From Paraspadella gotoi (lineage: Eukaryota; Chaetognatha): DNA of 64,000 nucleotides. The position numbers and the translations under genes are program-made. Numbering within the stretch: position 1 is the first letter of the stretch; each line of letters opens with the position of its first letter. The stretch is from the NCBI GenBank assembly GCA_051294375.1, contig CM119266.1, positions 19,042,611-19,106,610 on the forward strand, given 5' to 3'. The notes under the pieces are model-generated. The model saw nothing but the letters and a program-made list of their open reading frames with translations. It searched no databases and had not been told where the DNA came from. Positions 1 to 13,101 of the stretch are shown piece after piece.

Positions 1-2373
1 GGCAACAGAACGCGGAATGAAACATAATTATAAATTATGTTTTAGTCGCAATTGGTAGTTAGCGATAATGTGACAAAAGCCATTGTGATTGTCGTTGTCG
101 TCTTTGTCATCTTTCCTCTTTTTCTATCCCCTGAATTATTATATAAAACTTATATAAAACTGAAAAACACTATCGAGCGTCTTTTTAGTTGCGCCGCTAG
201 TACTCGCATGTCGGTCAAAAATATTAAGTCATGCTTCATTTTTCATGCTTTTGTTGTCACGTGACCTGATCACGGTAACCTTATCACATATCACATATAT
301 TGTGTAATATTTGGTTGTTTGATTTTAAACTTTCCAGATAAGTTTAACTAATGTAGAGCTATAGCGGCTATCGCCTTTGATGTTCTGCTCCTCTTACCGA
401 TTGGCGTTAGGGGGTTCGGACCCTCAGTGACCGTCTCTTGTTTATAATAGCACTCTCTTGCGCTTGCCAGGATTGAGAAAAAGAAAAAAGAGAAGAATAA
501 AAAGAAAGAAAGAAAATAAGTTTGAGCAAACAATGTCGGATCTGCCTACGATAATTTAGCGGTAATCACGATTAATCACGATAATTCTTTCAATTTGTGA
601 TCCTAACTGATTATAACAGATCGTACCATACCAAACCAGTGGCTGTGCCAATACATGTTAATCGTTTGCAAGGGATTAAACTGAACTGTTAGTATAATAA
701 AAATAAAAATAAATAAAGTACAAATAATATTTTTAATTATTATTATTTTTTTAACTTTCATAATTTTTTTAACTTCCATAATTTATTCATCTTCCATTTT
801 TTTTAACTAGCTCCATTTTTTCAACTCACATAATCTTTTTAATTTGAAGCATTTTTTTAACTCAAATCATTTTTTTAACTTGCATTATTTTTTTAATTGT
901 ATTATTTTTTATTTTAATTAATTAATATTAATTAACAGTATACATAGTTTTGATAGAATCAAAGGGTGGAAATGTACTTGTATGGAAAAAACCAAAGTCA
1001 AGTTGAATAGAATTTTAATTATTTATGCATTGAATGATTTTTTCCATTCAAATTTATTTTCATTCCTCGATTCTATCGAAACTTTATATATCTTGTTCAA
1101 TCGCACACTTTCTTACCCACACACAAAATTTGATCTCAATCTATCCATCCAATTCTGATTAATTAGAGTAATTATGGGTTAAAATTAGTAAAAAGATTCA
1201 AGGAAATGCTTATCAGCAGATCCCGACTCTATAATTCACTTTGTCGGTCCATCGATCTGCCCCCTCAATATTGTCGGGCACACACTTATATCATATCAGA
1301 ACATAGAATTATAATAAATTATGCAAAAAAAATGATATCTGTCCGTCCCACCTTAGTAAAAAACACTAATTACTCGTGATTGGATTTGTGTGTGGGTAGG
1401 GAAGTATGTGGTTGAGCTGGATATGAAGTTTCGATGAAATCGTCCAAGTGGAAATGAGTTTAAATTGAAAAAACAAAAACATATATTTCACTATTTGAAC
1501 ACCAATTGCTCATGAGTGGATGGGGCGATTGACCTTGAATTTTGTATGTGGGTAGGAAAGTGTATGATTAAGCTGGAAATCAAGTTTTGATGGAATCGTC
1601 TGAGTGGAAATGAGTTGAAATGGAAAAAACCTGTTTCACCAATTGATTATGCTTCTTATTCCTTTCATATTAAATATAAATGCAGGATGTATTAATTAAT
1701 CAAATAATTAATCAATTAGTAAATTCATTAATCAATAATTAATTAATCAGTCAAACAAGTCTATTTCTTATCGGCATTATTAATTATTTAATTTGAATAA
1801 TTTAATAATTAATTACCGATATTGATCGTGGGCAGATCCGACATTGTTTGCTCAAACTTGTTTTCATTTAAACTTATTTCCACTCACACGATTCCAACAA
1901 AATATATCCAGCTCAATCACTTACTTTCTTCCCCACTCATAAAATTTTATTCCAATCCAACCATCCAATCATAAGTAATAAAAGTTTTTTGCTAAGTGGG
2001 GACGGACAGACATCTTTTTTTATATAATTTATCATAGTTTGATTTGGGGGGTGGAATTTGCGATTATCAGATCCGACTAAAAATAAATAATAAATATAAA
2101 TTTAACATAAGCAAAAAAATAAAATAACAATAATGTTTGAACTCTAAGAGAACCGCTGCATGAATGTTGTTGCTCTGAAAGCTGTTTTCTAGTCTAAAGT
2201 GATAAACGACTAAATTTCTGTCACTCATTTGATAATCGCTTTAATACAGAAAAGCTTTTATTTAATCTGCTAATTCCAAAAAAAAATTATCATTTTCATA
2301 AATTTTTTTTTTCTTTTTTATTTTTTCAACAACTTAAACAATTAATTTCAGTTCATTTTCCTTTTTATTTAAG
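1..2373. other. AT-rich upstream or intronic stretch, no gene seen
   Basis: No reading frame with coding character was found on either strand. The main content is the inverted-repeat element at 518-1859. A short piece near 405-432 (GGGGGTTCGGACCCTCAGTG) resembles part of the repeat duplicated at 20.3-21.0 kb. Further copies of a CAGATCC(G)GAC-type motif lie at about 1217 and 2070. The stretch probably belongs to the intron upstream of the first visible transporter exon, because that exon opens in the middle of the coding sequence. Confidence 0.6.
518..1859. mobile_element. Element with perfect 29-bp terminal inverted repeats
   Basis: The left end, beginning AAGTTTGAGCAAACAATGTC at 518-546, is the exact reverse complement of 1831-1859. 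The 1.3 kb between them is AT-rich and carries no protein-coding frame, so this is probably a non-autonomous DNA transposon. A weaker echo just inside each end (ACGATNAAT...CGGTAAT) suggests that the inverted repeats were once longer. Related ends occur at 12541-12590, beside an assembly gap, and in reverse orientation at 29803-29835, just upstream of a splice acceptor. No clear target-site duplication was seen. Confidence 0.7.
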
Positions 2374-5300
2374 GTCAAGAGGATGAGGTTGAACGCGGAA
2401 ATTGGGGCAATCAACTGGAATTCGTTTTGACCTGCGTTTCCTATGCCGTGGGACTCGGAAATGTCTGGCGTTTCCCTTATCTGTGCTACAAGAATGGGGG
2501 TGGAGCTTTCTTGGTTCCTTACCTCATCATGCTGGTCATCGCCGGACTACCCATCTTCTTTATGGAAATGGCTTTCGGTCAATTCGCTTCTTTGGGACCA
2601 ATAAGTATCTGGCGTTGCTGTCCTCTGATGAAAGGACTCGGATATGGAATGGTCATGGTCAGTGCGTACATCTGCATCTACTTTGCTGTTCTCATCAGCT
2701 ACATTCTCTTTTTCTTCTTTGCATCCTTCACGACTGAGCTGCCGTGGATCAACTGCAACAACACGTGGAATTCAAATGATTGTGCGCTTAGAGCGCATCA
2801 CTATATGCCCAATGCCACTGACGTCAAATTGAATTTAACGACGCCCACCGAAGAATATTTTTTTCGCAATGTCCTAAATTTAAGCTCTGGCATCGACGAC
2901 CTCGGCCCTCCGGAGTGGCGCCTCACGATGCTGCTACTCTTATGCTGGTCGCTGACTTGCATGGGTTTGATCAAAGGCGTCCAGAGTTTGGGAAAAGTCT
3001 CTTATTTCACCGCCTTCTTTCCATACATCTTGATCACAACCTTAGTTATTCGTGGTTCCATGCTGGAGGGTGCAAGAGATGGCATTCTATTTTACATCAC
3101 GCCTCGCTGGGCAAAGCTGAAGGAGCCACAAGTCTGGGCAGATGCCGCTATTCAGATATTCTACTCTCTGGGCCCATGTATGGGAACGCTAATCACGATG
3201 TCAAGTTTTAACAAGTTTAAGAACAACTGCTTGAAGAACGCCGTTACGGTCGCCTCCATCAATTGTTGCACATCCATTTATGGTGGTTTTGCCATCTTCT
3301 CTGTTGTAGGTTTCATGGCCAAGCAAGCAAACGCCCCAATTGACAAGGTAGCATCGGCAGGACCTGGGCTGGCTTTCGTTGTATATCCCGAAGGTCTCTC
3401 CATGATGCCCGTTGCGCCTCTTTGGTCCGTTTTGTTCTTCTTTATGATGTTAACCATTGGCATGGGCTCTCTATTGTCGCAACTGGAGACCGTCATTTCT
3501 GCAGTTCAGGACGAGTGGCCTATCCTCAGGGTGAAGGGGACGTTGTTCAGAATCGGCGTCTGCATCGTGGGTTTCATCATTGGCCTCCCTCAGGTCTGTC
3601 GTGGCGGATTTTATCTCTTAAATATCTTCGATAACTTTACCGGCGGCGTAAATCTACTGATCCTTGGCTTTACTGAGATATTTACCATAAATTACATATA
3701 CGGATATGATCGTTTCGCCGAGGACATCTCCATGATGCTCGGCCAGAAGCCTAGTCTTTACTGGAAGATTTGCTGGAAGGGTGTCTCTCTAATCGCGGTA
3801 GCGGGAATTCTCCTGTTTCTCTGCATTATGTACGCGCCTCCGACATGCGGCTCTTACGAATATCCTACTTGGGCCATAAACCTTGGTTGGATGCTGAGCT
3901 TATCTTCCGTCATTTGGCTTCCGTTATTGTTCATCAAGGTTAGCATTTGAAATTATCATTTCTTTTATACTACTTGACTACTTGTCCATGTAAATGTAAT
4001 GAAAAAAAAATTTAGCCAATGACTTTAGCTTTATGCGTACACAACCCTCCACTTTGTCGGTCCCACACCAAAATGTTGTCAGTAAATCACTTAAGTCATC
4101 TTAAAATATCGAATTTTTAAAAAAATGCCAAAAAATTGTCCCTCCGTCCATTGTATGGATATATCGAATAAAAATTTTGTTGGGATTAAACCATGATAAC
4201 TCTAACTATCGAATTATATTTAAGAGGAAAGGTCATTCAACTTACCAATGCGTAATCCCTGATGTATTAGAGCTAATACATCGAGAAATACATCGTAATC
4301 ACCAAAAAAAGTTTTTATTTATATGTAAACATTCTGTTTTAAATATTTTTTTAAAATTGGTAAAGAGGAAAGGTCATTCACCATAACAATGCGTAATCAT
4401 TGTATATGTACTTGATTAGTTAATTGGACTAAGCTCTGACGAAAAAAGTCAGAGGTTTTTTTTAATATATTCTTTGACCGGCCAATGTGTAGAGAATGAT
4501 GGCCAATATTGCTTATTTTTAAGTTTCAAAAAATCCGACCATAAATATAGAAATATTAACCCAAATCTTCGGAAAATCCACCCCTTCTTTGGTAAGATTT
4601 TCGCCATATAAGATTTTTTCCCTAGAATCTGACTCCCGGTTGAAAACTCTTAGATTTCCGATCGTTAGCTCATCTTTTACTTTTACTTTAATAAAAATTT
4701 CACTAAAATGGACTAATTCACTTTAACATGATCGTTCATATTAAAAATACAAAAATGAAAAGTAAAGAAAAAATTTGAGAGCCCTTCAGACATATTGCTA
4801 TGAATTCCTGAATTTGAAGTTTATGTTAAAATGACAACATACCTTAAATGCGTTGACATTGTATGAAGTTTGAGAAATCCCTTTATTATATATAAAAATT
4901 GCGTCAAAAATATTTTCCCGAGAGGCAAAAACCGTCCATTATCATGGTTCGATTAGTAAAATGATGGTTATTGTCAAGAGAACAAAAATGCGAGCCTTCA
5001 GTAACAGGATCGGAATCAAGTGTTTTTACATCTATTTTTACCTGAATTTTTCCCAGGGGCGTTGACATTATTTGGTAGTCAAATTTTAACGAAAATCTCA
5101 TTGAAAAAGTCTTCCTCGATTTCTAAGAACGACGTAGACTCCTAAGCTAATACATCGAGAAATACATTATATCATCAGTACTCACAAAAAAATAAGTTTT
5201 TATTTTATGTAAACATTCTGTTTTTAATCATTTTTTTAAATCTGTAAATAACAAAATTGTCAAGTTAAACTGGTAAGACTAGGGTAGACGAGAATCTCGC

Positions 5301-8300
5301 TTAAAAAAAAAATCAACATTTTCTTAATAGAGAATTCCGTTCAAATCTGACTACCCAAATTGCAAACGCGTTTGCCAGAAATTCGGTTAAAAAACACTTG
5401 TAAAAACACACCGATTCGAGAGCGTTCATCTGAAGAGCTTGTCCTATTCATTTTATGGCATTTGATAATGGATTTAATATCAAACAAGCCAGGGGAAATG
5501 CACTACTCATCTCCGGAGATTTTCAAACCTCATTTTTACTATAGAAATGAAAGGGAAAGTTTACAAACTTAAAATTGCAAACGGGATTGCTATATTTCTG
5601 TTACATGACGACTTCGAATTTCGCGATCTGATAGCTTTGTGTCTGAAGAGCTTGTCCTATTTTTCTTTTTTCATTTTATAATGATTTTGACATAAAATGA
5701 TCAGGTTTAAATGAAATAGTTCGGTTTGAATCGCGAAATTTTTATTTAAAAAGAAATTAAAAGGAGGTTGAGAAAAAACTTATTTTTCTAATATCTTTTG
5801 AAGGAATAAATAAGGATGGTAATAGTACCAAAATGAAGCCATAATCATAGGCACATACAAGATACAATTTTAGAATTACTTATGCTGAATCCTCCTTACA
5901 GGGTGAGTGTAAACTAAAGTCAAATTATAATGAATTTTAAAACTAATGACACCCTAAAAATAAATGAAAATTTAATTCTTTTTAATGATTCTTGAAAGAA
6001 AAAGGCTAAATTTGTACTCTAGTAAAACTTTAAAGTTTTTTGGATAAAGAATGTGAATTTTTTGTCACTATAAATATTTGCTTGTCTGATTTTACAAGCA
6101 TGCTTACAAAATTCTACAAAATATTATTCCCCCATCACAGCCTAAGTATTTATCTTCTTTTCCACCAGCAAAAAGTAAACATTATTTTACTGCTAAGAAA
6201 AGGGATGTTTACTGAAATGAGCCGGAGACATTCAACTTCTTCACTTTAACTGTCATTTTTCAATAATAAAATAGGCGAATTTTTTAATTATTTAACTCTC
6301 ACAGCTTCACAAACATTATACTTATTCATAATATCCCAATGTTAATGTAATTATATTTTTTTACCCTAGAAATCATAAAAATACAGAAAGTTGTGGATTC
6401 CCTTCGCTCATTTAAGAAAAAAAAATTAACTAGCGGAATTTAAGTTTGTAAGAGAAGTCAGAATCAGCGAAAATCTTAAAAGGCGAGAATGTTGAAAAAA
6501 AGGGGTGGAATTTTGATGGGTTTCCTAAGATTTCTCCACAATGTGAGGTCCGATTAAAGCGAAACTTGAGATTTACAATATTCCGTCATTCCACATCTAT
6601 CGATATAAAAATATAAGAAAAAAGTCACTGGCTTCTTTTTCTATAGCGGCTTCCTAACTAGGGTGAAGTGAAAGTTTTGGAATTAAAATTTAGCAATTAT
6701 ATCTTAAAAACTATCATATTATTGAATACTAATCTGTTAGTTATTTTCCTTTTTTTACAAATATAGTAGCCCAGTCAGCTTATTTTGTATATAGTATACC
6801 CTTATATAATGTCAAAATTTTAAAATGGTTTTTTTTTTATTTCTGAGAACAGATTCAGATTCCTCGTTAAAAGTTGATAAAAGAAAATATAAATCTTTTT
6901 CAAAAATTATATCATTAAGTAGGTAAAATTACAAAAAACTATATTTTTAAGCTGGAAATTAAAAATCGGTATCTTAAATATAGTTTTTTACATTTTTGAC
7001 TAACTTAATGAAAGATTTTTTAAAAAAGAATTTATGACATTATGTATATATTTCTTTTTCGTTGTTTTTGAGGTATTAGGAAAAAGTTTGTTTGACAACG
7101 ATTTTATTTGACACAATTTTTAGTCAGACATGTTTCGGCTCTTTCATTTAGAGCCTTCAACACTGATGAAGGCTCTAAATGAAAGAGCCGAAACATGTCT
7201 GACTAAAAATTGTGTCAAATAAAATCGTTGTCAAACAAAACTGTTTTTCCTAAAAAAGAATTATACTTTATCCAAATCCGATCTAAAAATTAGAAAATTT
7301 GTATTTTAAAATTTTAGCCTATTATATACTTATTATATATAAAATATAGCTCACTGGTGTCCACTAATTATAAAATTAAAAAATAATTTACCAAAGTATT
7401 TTTAATGGTTTTTATGTTTAATGTTTTATATGCTAATTTTAATTTTCTAAAATTTTATCATTTTCACATCACTCTAGTAAGCACATTTTAAAAGATTTGT
7501 TTTTTAATCTGGTTGTTAAAAAATTCTAGTTAGAAGTTAAACACAGTAAGGGATAATTTAGAAGGGGAGAATTAAACAATTAATCTTATTACTCTGTTGG
7601 TTTTCCAGTCATGAACAAAATCTACAGTTAAATAGATGGTAAAAAAATTCGAGCTACAATGAATCTCCACTGAATTTGAAGAGTTGCAATAATATTGAAT
7701 TAAAAATTTGATGGGCAATCTTAAAAACATTTGTAAAAATGTAATAGAGAGTCATTTTGATAAACTCGTTACAGTTAGGAAGAATTCAGGGTAAAAGTTA
7801 AAAAACGTTTCATTTTTAAGGATACAAGTTGAAATTTAAAAATGTCTCTCTATTACATTTTTCTAATTCAGTAATAAAAAATTCATAAAAAATATCAGAT
7901 GGCTTTTTCGTTTGACCTGCAACTCTTCAGATAGGTTTCTTTTATTTTATGAAATTGGTACAACCAATATAAAAATTATCCATTCATATATTATTATTAT
8001 TATATTCATATATTATAATTAAAACCGATATAAAATGGCGTAGAATGCATCAAATGTTAGATATTTTTTTTAATAATAATGTCATCAGAATTGCGCCTGG
8101 TCAAGTGAGCTAGAGAAGCGAAGGTCGCCATGCCTCTCTGTAGTTGTGGATAGCCCCCAGAGGGTCTGGGAGAATTGTTAAACCGGCACGTCGCTCTTAT
8201 GCAAGGACCGTTCGGACTATTTGGTTCGGAAAAGCATTAGCTCAGTGCGCTATCACGGCGGATGGATGGATGGATGCACGGAACAGTGTCATCCGACGAG

Positions 8301-8956
8301 TAGTGATATGATGTCACTACACTGCTACTTAATTGAAACGTTCTTTTTCTTTCCTTTCTTTTCCTTTTTTTCAATTTTTTATTTTCCTTTTTCTTTGTCT
8401 TTCGTTTTTTTTCTTTCTTTCTCTTATTCCTTTTTTTTTTTTCTCGCTTCTTCGCGCGAATTTTAACTTAACCCTTTAATGATTAATCCTTTAATGATCA
8501 AATTTTTTGGGCGGACTGCAGGTTTATTGCGTGCGAACTGGAATGTGGCAAGAAATTCAGGCTCTCAGCAATCCTGAGGACGCTTGGGGACCCGCAAACG
8601 AAGAAGATCGCTCTGGCCGTTATGTTTGTAACGAAGATGACGACGAAGCCGGTCAAGAGGGTATTTTTTTTCATACCCAGTTATGGTTTTGATTTTATGA
8701 AATTCTTAATCATTTTTTTTGAACAGATGATGCTGAGGATTGCGTAGAAAAACCACCGCGCCAGAAGTTCCCTGGTCCGCGTTACGCTATGTCTCTTTTC
8801 CCGATGAGCAGCGGGGCTGGGCGTCCACTCGACATCGATTTTATGAATAGCCCAAGGAAGACCGTCAACCAAAGCATGACCCGCGAGGACTCGGCCGTAT
8901 CCAGCTTCGCACCGATGTCTTCAATTCATTCCTCTACCCGTCTTTTTAAGGAATGA
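2374..8956 (+). CDS. SLC6 Na+/Cl--dependent transporter, glycine-transporter-like (5' part missing)
   Basis: Exons 2374-3938, 8522-8660 and 8727-8956 join in frame (phases 0 and 1) and end at TGA 8954-8956. The first visible exon starts in phase after an AG acceptor, just before TM1, so the N-terminus lies upstream of the window. TM1 carries AVGLGNVWRFPY and NGGGAF, the SLC6 sodium/substrate signature. TM6 has YSLGPCMG followed by a SSFNKF segment. A motif close to ETVISAV...DEWP in TM8 resembles GlyT1. The TM3-TM4 loop has the GlyT-type LPW..CNN.WN..C pattern and several N-glycosylation sites. The cytoplasmic tail contains DAWGPANEEDRSGRY, as in glycine transporters. The product would be a plasma-membrane symporter. 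The Trp usual at the GlyT TM6 unwound site is Met here, so the substrate is not certain. Confidence 0.9.
6785..7345. mobile_element. Palindromic MITE-like element, interrupted copy
   Basis: Both flanks are built from the same inverted modules, GTCAAAATTTTAAAATGG near 6811 and TATTTTAAAATTTTAGCC near 7302, and the core repeats 'TTTAAATATAGTTTTT' with its inverse. Two relatives lie at 45618-46001 and about 46715-47075, where the same core and TTAATGAAAGA segment recur. This copy is split by the hairpin at 7088-7240, which indicates a nested insertion. It has no coding capacity. Confidence 0.6.
7088..7240 (+). ncRNA. Snapback hairpin with hammerhead ribozyme core (weak stem I)
   Basis: The plus strand has CTGATGA at 7163-7169, a stem II of GGCTCT/AGAGCC, GAAA at 7190-7193, and then CATGTC. 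This is the type I hammerhead order, with a minimal palindromic stem III and a GUC cleavage triplet. The full 153 bp folds back on itself, with arms of about 70 bp. Only two base pairs of a conventional stem I form, because the segment upstream of CTGATGA is the inverted copy of stem II. The core is therefore real, but activity as a monomer is doubtful. Confidence 0.6.
8095..8320 (+). repeat. Dispersed repeat family R1, intronic copy
   Basis: It shares GGTCGCCATGCCTCTCTG, GGGTCTGGGAGA, TTGCAAGGACCGTTC and a stretch close to GCTCAGTGCGCTATCACGGC with copies at 15287, 24595 (minus), 50048 and 54485 (minus). The last part looks like a tRNA A box (TAGCTCAGTG), so a SINE origin is possible, but no B box was seen in the correct order downstream. 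A pyrimidine-rich tail follows at 8341-8445. Confidence 0.6.
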
Positions 8957-11900
8957 AAAAACATAGTAATTACCGAATAAGATTTGTGTGCCAAAGAGAT
9001 AAATTAATGCATTACCATCAATTCTCAGATTATTCTTCATAGCTTTTTATCTCCTTGAGTTTTCCTAATTTTTTTCTTTCATTGATATAGAACTTGTAGA
9101 TATTATGAAAATCTACAGTTTTCAGTATAATTTTCTCCCAGTGTAGTTAATTTACTCAATAACTACGTATCTTGGTTTTTTTTTTAATTAATTAATAAGT
9201 TTCTCGTAAGAAAGGTAGTATGGATTAAAAATTTAAATGCTTTTGTTTTAAAAAGCGATTTTTTAATCGTGGTTTCTTTATTTTTTATTTGTAAGAAATT
9301 AAAAGTGGAATCAATAAAAAGTAATCTTTCAAGTTTCGATGTTCACTTTTTTTAGTGCATTCTATTGAGTAATAGCGTATGTAGTTTCATATTTACTCAT
9401 ATTTCATATTATATCGTCGCAATCGCTGGCGCTTTAGACGATTTTAGGAAAATGGTCCATATAAACGTCATTGTCGTTGTTATCGTTGGCGTTCCAAATT
9501 ATAGATGGCCTTTTTATATATTATTTGAAATTGTATGAAGCTGAAAATTTAGATAATAGATATGGCTTATCATCTTTATAAAAACGTTATATTTCTAATG
9601 TTTGATCTACTATAGATTCCCTACACAGTATGACATTCTGTAATATGCAAATTAGTAGCCATGGTATAATTAGTATATAGTATTAGTATATAATATCACT
9701 TGGGATATATATATATATTGGGTTTAAAAAGCCGAAATCCATGAAGAGTATAGGTTCCCAAAAAAATATTACAAAAGAAATAATTAAAAAGTAGGATAAT
9801 GTAATTTATATTAACATATTCTAAAATTTTGTTCATGATATAAAGGTGCCCCTATAAACACCTCTCCTCATTGAAAAAATCTTCCTCGATCTTTAAGAAC
9901 GACGTCAGCTCCTAAGTAAAGCCTTTTTTGAGTATCAAAGTTTGTCATAGGTCCAGATTTTTTTCATGTGATTGCGACGATCCTTATGCTTGTAAGATTT
10001 TTCAACTATATTTTCGTCCGTCTATGTATAATGTATATGCAAAAGTACTCTCCGAGCCAGAAAACTATGCATCTTTTTAAAATATTTGTCGCCCATATTT
10101 GGTATTATAATTTGGTATATAGAAATTAACCTGAAATTATTAAATTAATTACTGCTAACATTGGAGAAATTTGACATTTTTTTTATTTTTGATAGCGAAA
10201 TTTTTGACAACATGAGATACTATTGTTATTAAGTACAAAAAATATTTTGTTCATATAGTTTGGGGAACAGAACTGAAAAATGCAATATATTTATGGCTTT
10301 ATTCTTATAAAAATAGTAAATTTTCAAACAAAATTTTATTAAAGATTCAAGTTCCTCTTAAAAACCATGTTGTCAAAAATTTCGCAATCAAAAATAGAAA
10401 AAGTCAAATTTCTATATTTTTGTATTCTCTGTTGTAGAAACTATAATGTGATGAAACATTTTCGTCACTTTTCCAAGCCTTCACCTTAAAATATCATAAA
10501 CATACTTTTTTCTAACGAATTCGAATATGTTCTTAAAGTTAAAAATTTATAAGAAGAAAAAACTCGATTTACGATGCTGTGATGCTCAAAAAAATTTTTA
10601 AGGGTTCAAAAATATTATTAGCTCGCTCAATTTTTTCATCGCTCCATCCTATCATTGGTTAGTAGCTCTCAAAAAGTTAACAATTATTTTTAAAATAAAC
10701 GAATTGGTAACATGTTTTTAAAAAAATTAAGTTATCATTAAACTCTGAAACCATTGAATTCTAAAACCATCAATTTTGATCTTTGTTTAAAAGTTTTCTA
10801 CAGTGCTATGGAGATTATTTTTTATTTCATGTTATCATCTCAAAATTCTAGTATTAATTTTCTTCAAACACCTTGAAAGCGACGGAGGAGTAGGTCCTGA
10901 TTTAAAAAAAATACTCTTCGAAAACTGTGATGACAGTTTAAATTTATCCTTGGTTTTCTTTTATTTCTTTTGTTTGTAATATGAAAGTTTTTTGAAAGAT
11001 TAATGGTAGTCAAATTCGTCTATTATTAAGTATAGCAACTGATATTTTAGATTTTGTAAACATGAAACAAATGTTTAATTTGCATGTCATGTATTTCATG
11101 CATATGTGTGTGAGTTAATGACATATCAATTTCAACAATCATATCGTGCCAACTTTCCAATTTTTAGTATGATCCTAAAAATATATGCTTGCTTAATAAT
11201 CAATTTAGATGCATTTAATTTATTTGCAGATAGAACTTGAAGAGACAGAATGCATTAAAATTCAAAGATTTTACCTTAATACCAAGGACTTTCTGATTTT
11301 GCTTTAATCGTAAATTTCCATGTAATACTACATTAATATGATAAAACACTTGGTAGAGTAGAGTAAGACTTCATATCTGAAATAAACTTTCAAACATTTT
11401 CTTATATGACTTTAATTACTTCATAACACTTGCGTTTAATCTTTTAATTAATTTTATTATTTATTCATAGGAAATGCAATAACGGCAACAAAATATATTT
11501 TTTTTAAAGAATCGATTGAGATAGCTAATGAAAAGTTATGTGAAAAACACACCTTAAAAAGATTATTATCATCTTACGATGATTTTGCCGATTGTAACAA
11601 TAATTCTTTTATATATTTAATTGTATTTTTAGCTCTTATCAGAATTCAGCAAACAATTTTCATGCATTATATTTATAATAAGAAATAAAATATACTTAAC
11701 CAATTATGATTGAAGGAAATATTTTTTGAAAATAAATAATTATTAAAGCATAATTGATAAATGAACGATACCCTTAGGCATAGGGGATTTGGTCAACTGG
11801 TACAAAATCTTAAATCTTTCCGCGAGAGTAATCTTAAAAAATTTGTATCTATTCATATTTTTTTAAGTGTTTAAGCAGGTACTCAATTCAAATTTCTTAA

Positions 11901-13101
11901 CAACCTTACTGATTTGAAATCAAATACTGTAGTCTGTATTATTTTATTTTTATTTTATATATGGTTAGAAATATGAAATATAACGATGATTCGCATGAGT
12001 CCCACCAGAGTGTTCTAGTCATTCAAGGCTTTTATTATTGTTTTCGCGAACAAAAGCTAAAATTGAGTCCGTTGATATGTCTGAATATTTATTTTCGTCG
12101 TTGTAACCGTTTTCTTTTCATCTTTTTCTAATTCTAACGTTTATAATTTATAATTATAATTTATATATTTCTCTCGAAAGGCCAGAGGAGCCTCATTATT
12201 TGGGACTTTCACATTGAATTTTTTAAGTATGTCTTGGTGAAATGGCTAGATCTGTAAAGTATAAAGTATGTCTTTCTATATTTATGAGCTTTGTTTATCA
12301 TGATCTTCCTTCGGATAAATATTTATTTTCCTTCAAACAATTAAAATATTATTCACCAGAGTGTTTTAATATTGAATTATTGTTTTGAGTTTTCATTTTT
12401 TCCTCTTGTCAATTTTTTTTTTTAATTCGTTAACGAGAGTTCTTAGTAATTATTTTCAAAATATCTGTTTTATGACTAATTGCGCTCGCTAGAAATTTTC
12501 TTTTTTAACTAGGTAGTTATCCGTTTTCTACTGACAATCAAAAGTTTGAACAAACAATGTTGCTGTTGGATCTGTCCACGATAATTTAGATAATTTGCAA
12601 AGTTAATCACGGTTCTTTTTANNNNNNNNNNAAAAGCAAACATAACATGAAAAAAGTGGATCAATAACAAGGTTAAAAACAAGACTAAACAAGGAGATGA
12701 CCATTGACCAGGGTTATGATGGAGTTGTTCCTAGTTTTTGTTGTTGTTATTGTTGCATATAAGGAAACAATTTAGAAGGTCATTCAATCAAAATAAAATT
12801 ATTTACATAATTGATAGTTGAAAAAATATGTAATTTCAACTTTTAAAAAAATTTACAGATTAGTTTGGAACAATCTGTTTTAATTTAAAAATATATTTTC
12901 CACCACAGTAATCATTATAACACTAATTATCTATTAATATTATGTTGTAAAAAGACAATTTAATATTCCAGTTTTCGGCTTCGAGTACTGTCAAATCATT
13001 TGTATATCTCGGTTTTTTTCGCATTATTTCAGGGTCCTCAATAACCAGTTGAGCTAAATCTCTATGTCTGTGTGTCATAAACTCAACGCTCTGCTAGCTA
13101 G
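8957..13101. other. Intergenic AT-rich stretch, no gene seen
   Basis: No frame longer than chance and no exon-like segment was found. Contents: a palindromic repeat at 10164-10412, a repeat fragment near 9868-9925 shared with 5098-5135, a partial copy of the 518-1859 element end at 12541-12590, and an assembly gap of Ns at 12622-12631. The 5' UTR of the ZDHHC gene may begin near 13030, after a TTTCAG. Confidence 0.5.
10164..10412. repeat. Palindromic element
   Basis: GAAATTTGACATTTTTT at 10165, and the segment AATTTTTGACAACATG after it, reappear inverted as CATGTTGTCAAAAATTTCGC and AAAAAGTCAAATTTC, which ends near 10411. The arms are about 50 bp around an AT-rich centre. It has no coding content and is probably a MITE-like insertion. 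Confidence 0.55.

Larger units (their letters stand above)
3939..8521. other. 4.6 kb intron of the SLC6 gene
   Basis: The intron has a GT start and a CTGCAG acceptor and contains no plausible exon. It holds a direct repeat of a 'GAGGAAAGGTCATTCA' unit at about 4224 and 4364, a segment at 5098-5135 that recurs near 9868 (ATCTTCCTCGAT...AACGACGT), the palindromic element at 6785-7345 with its nested hairpin, a minus-strand repeat tail at 7950-8000, and one copy of the 8.1 kb repeat family. Confidence 0.6.

Noticed and set aside
8240-8262. Possible tRNA gene at TAGCTCAGTGCGCTATCACG
   Set aside because: Only an A-box-like segment; no cloverleaf and no downstream B box or T arm.
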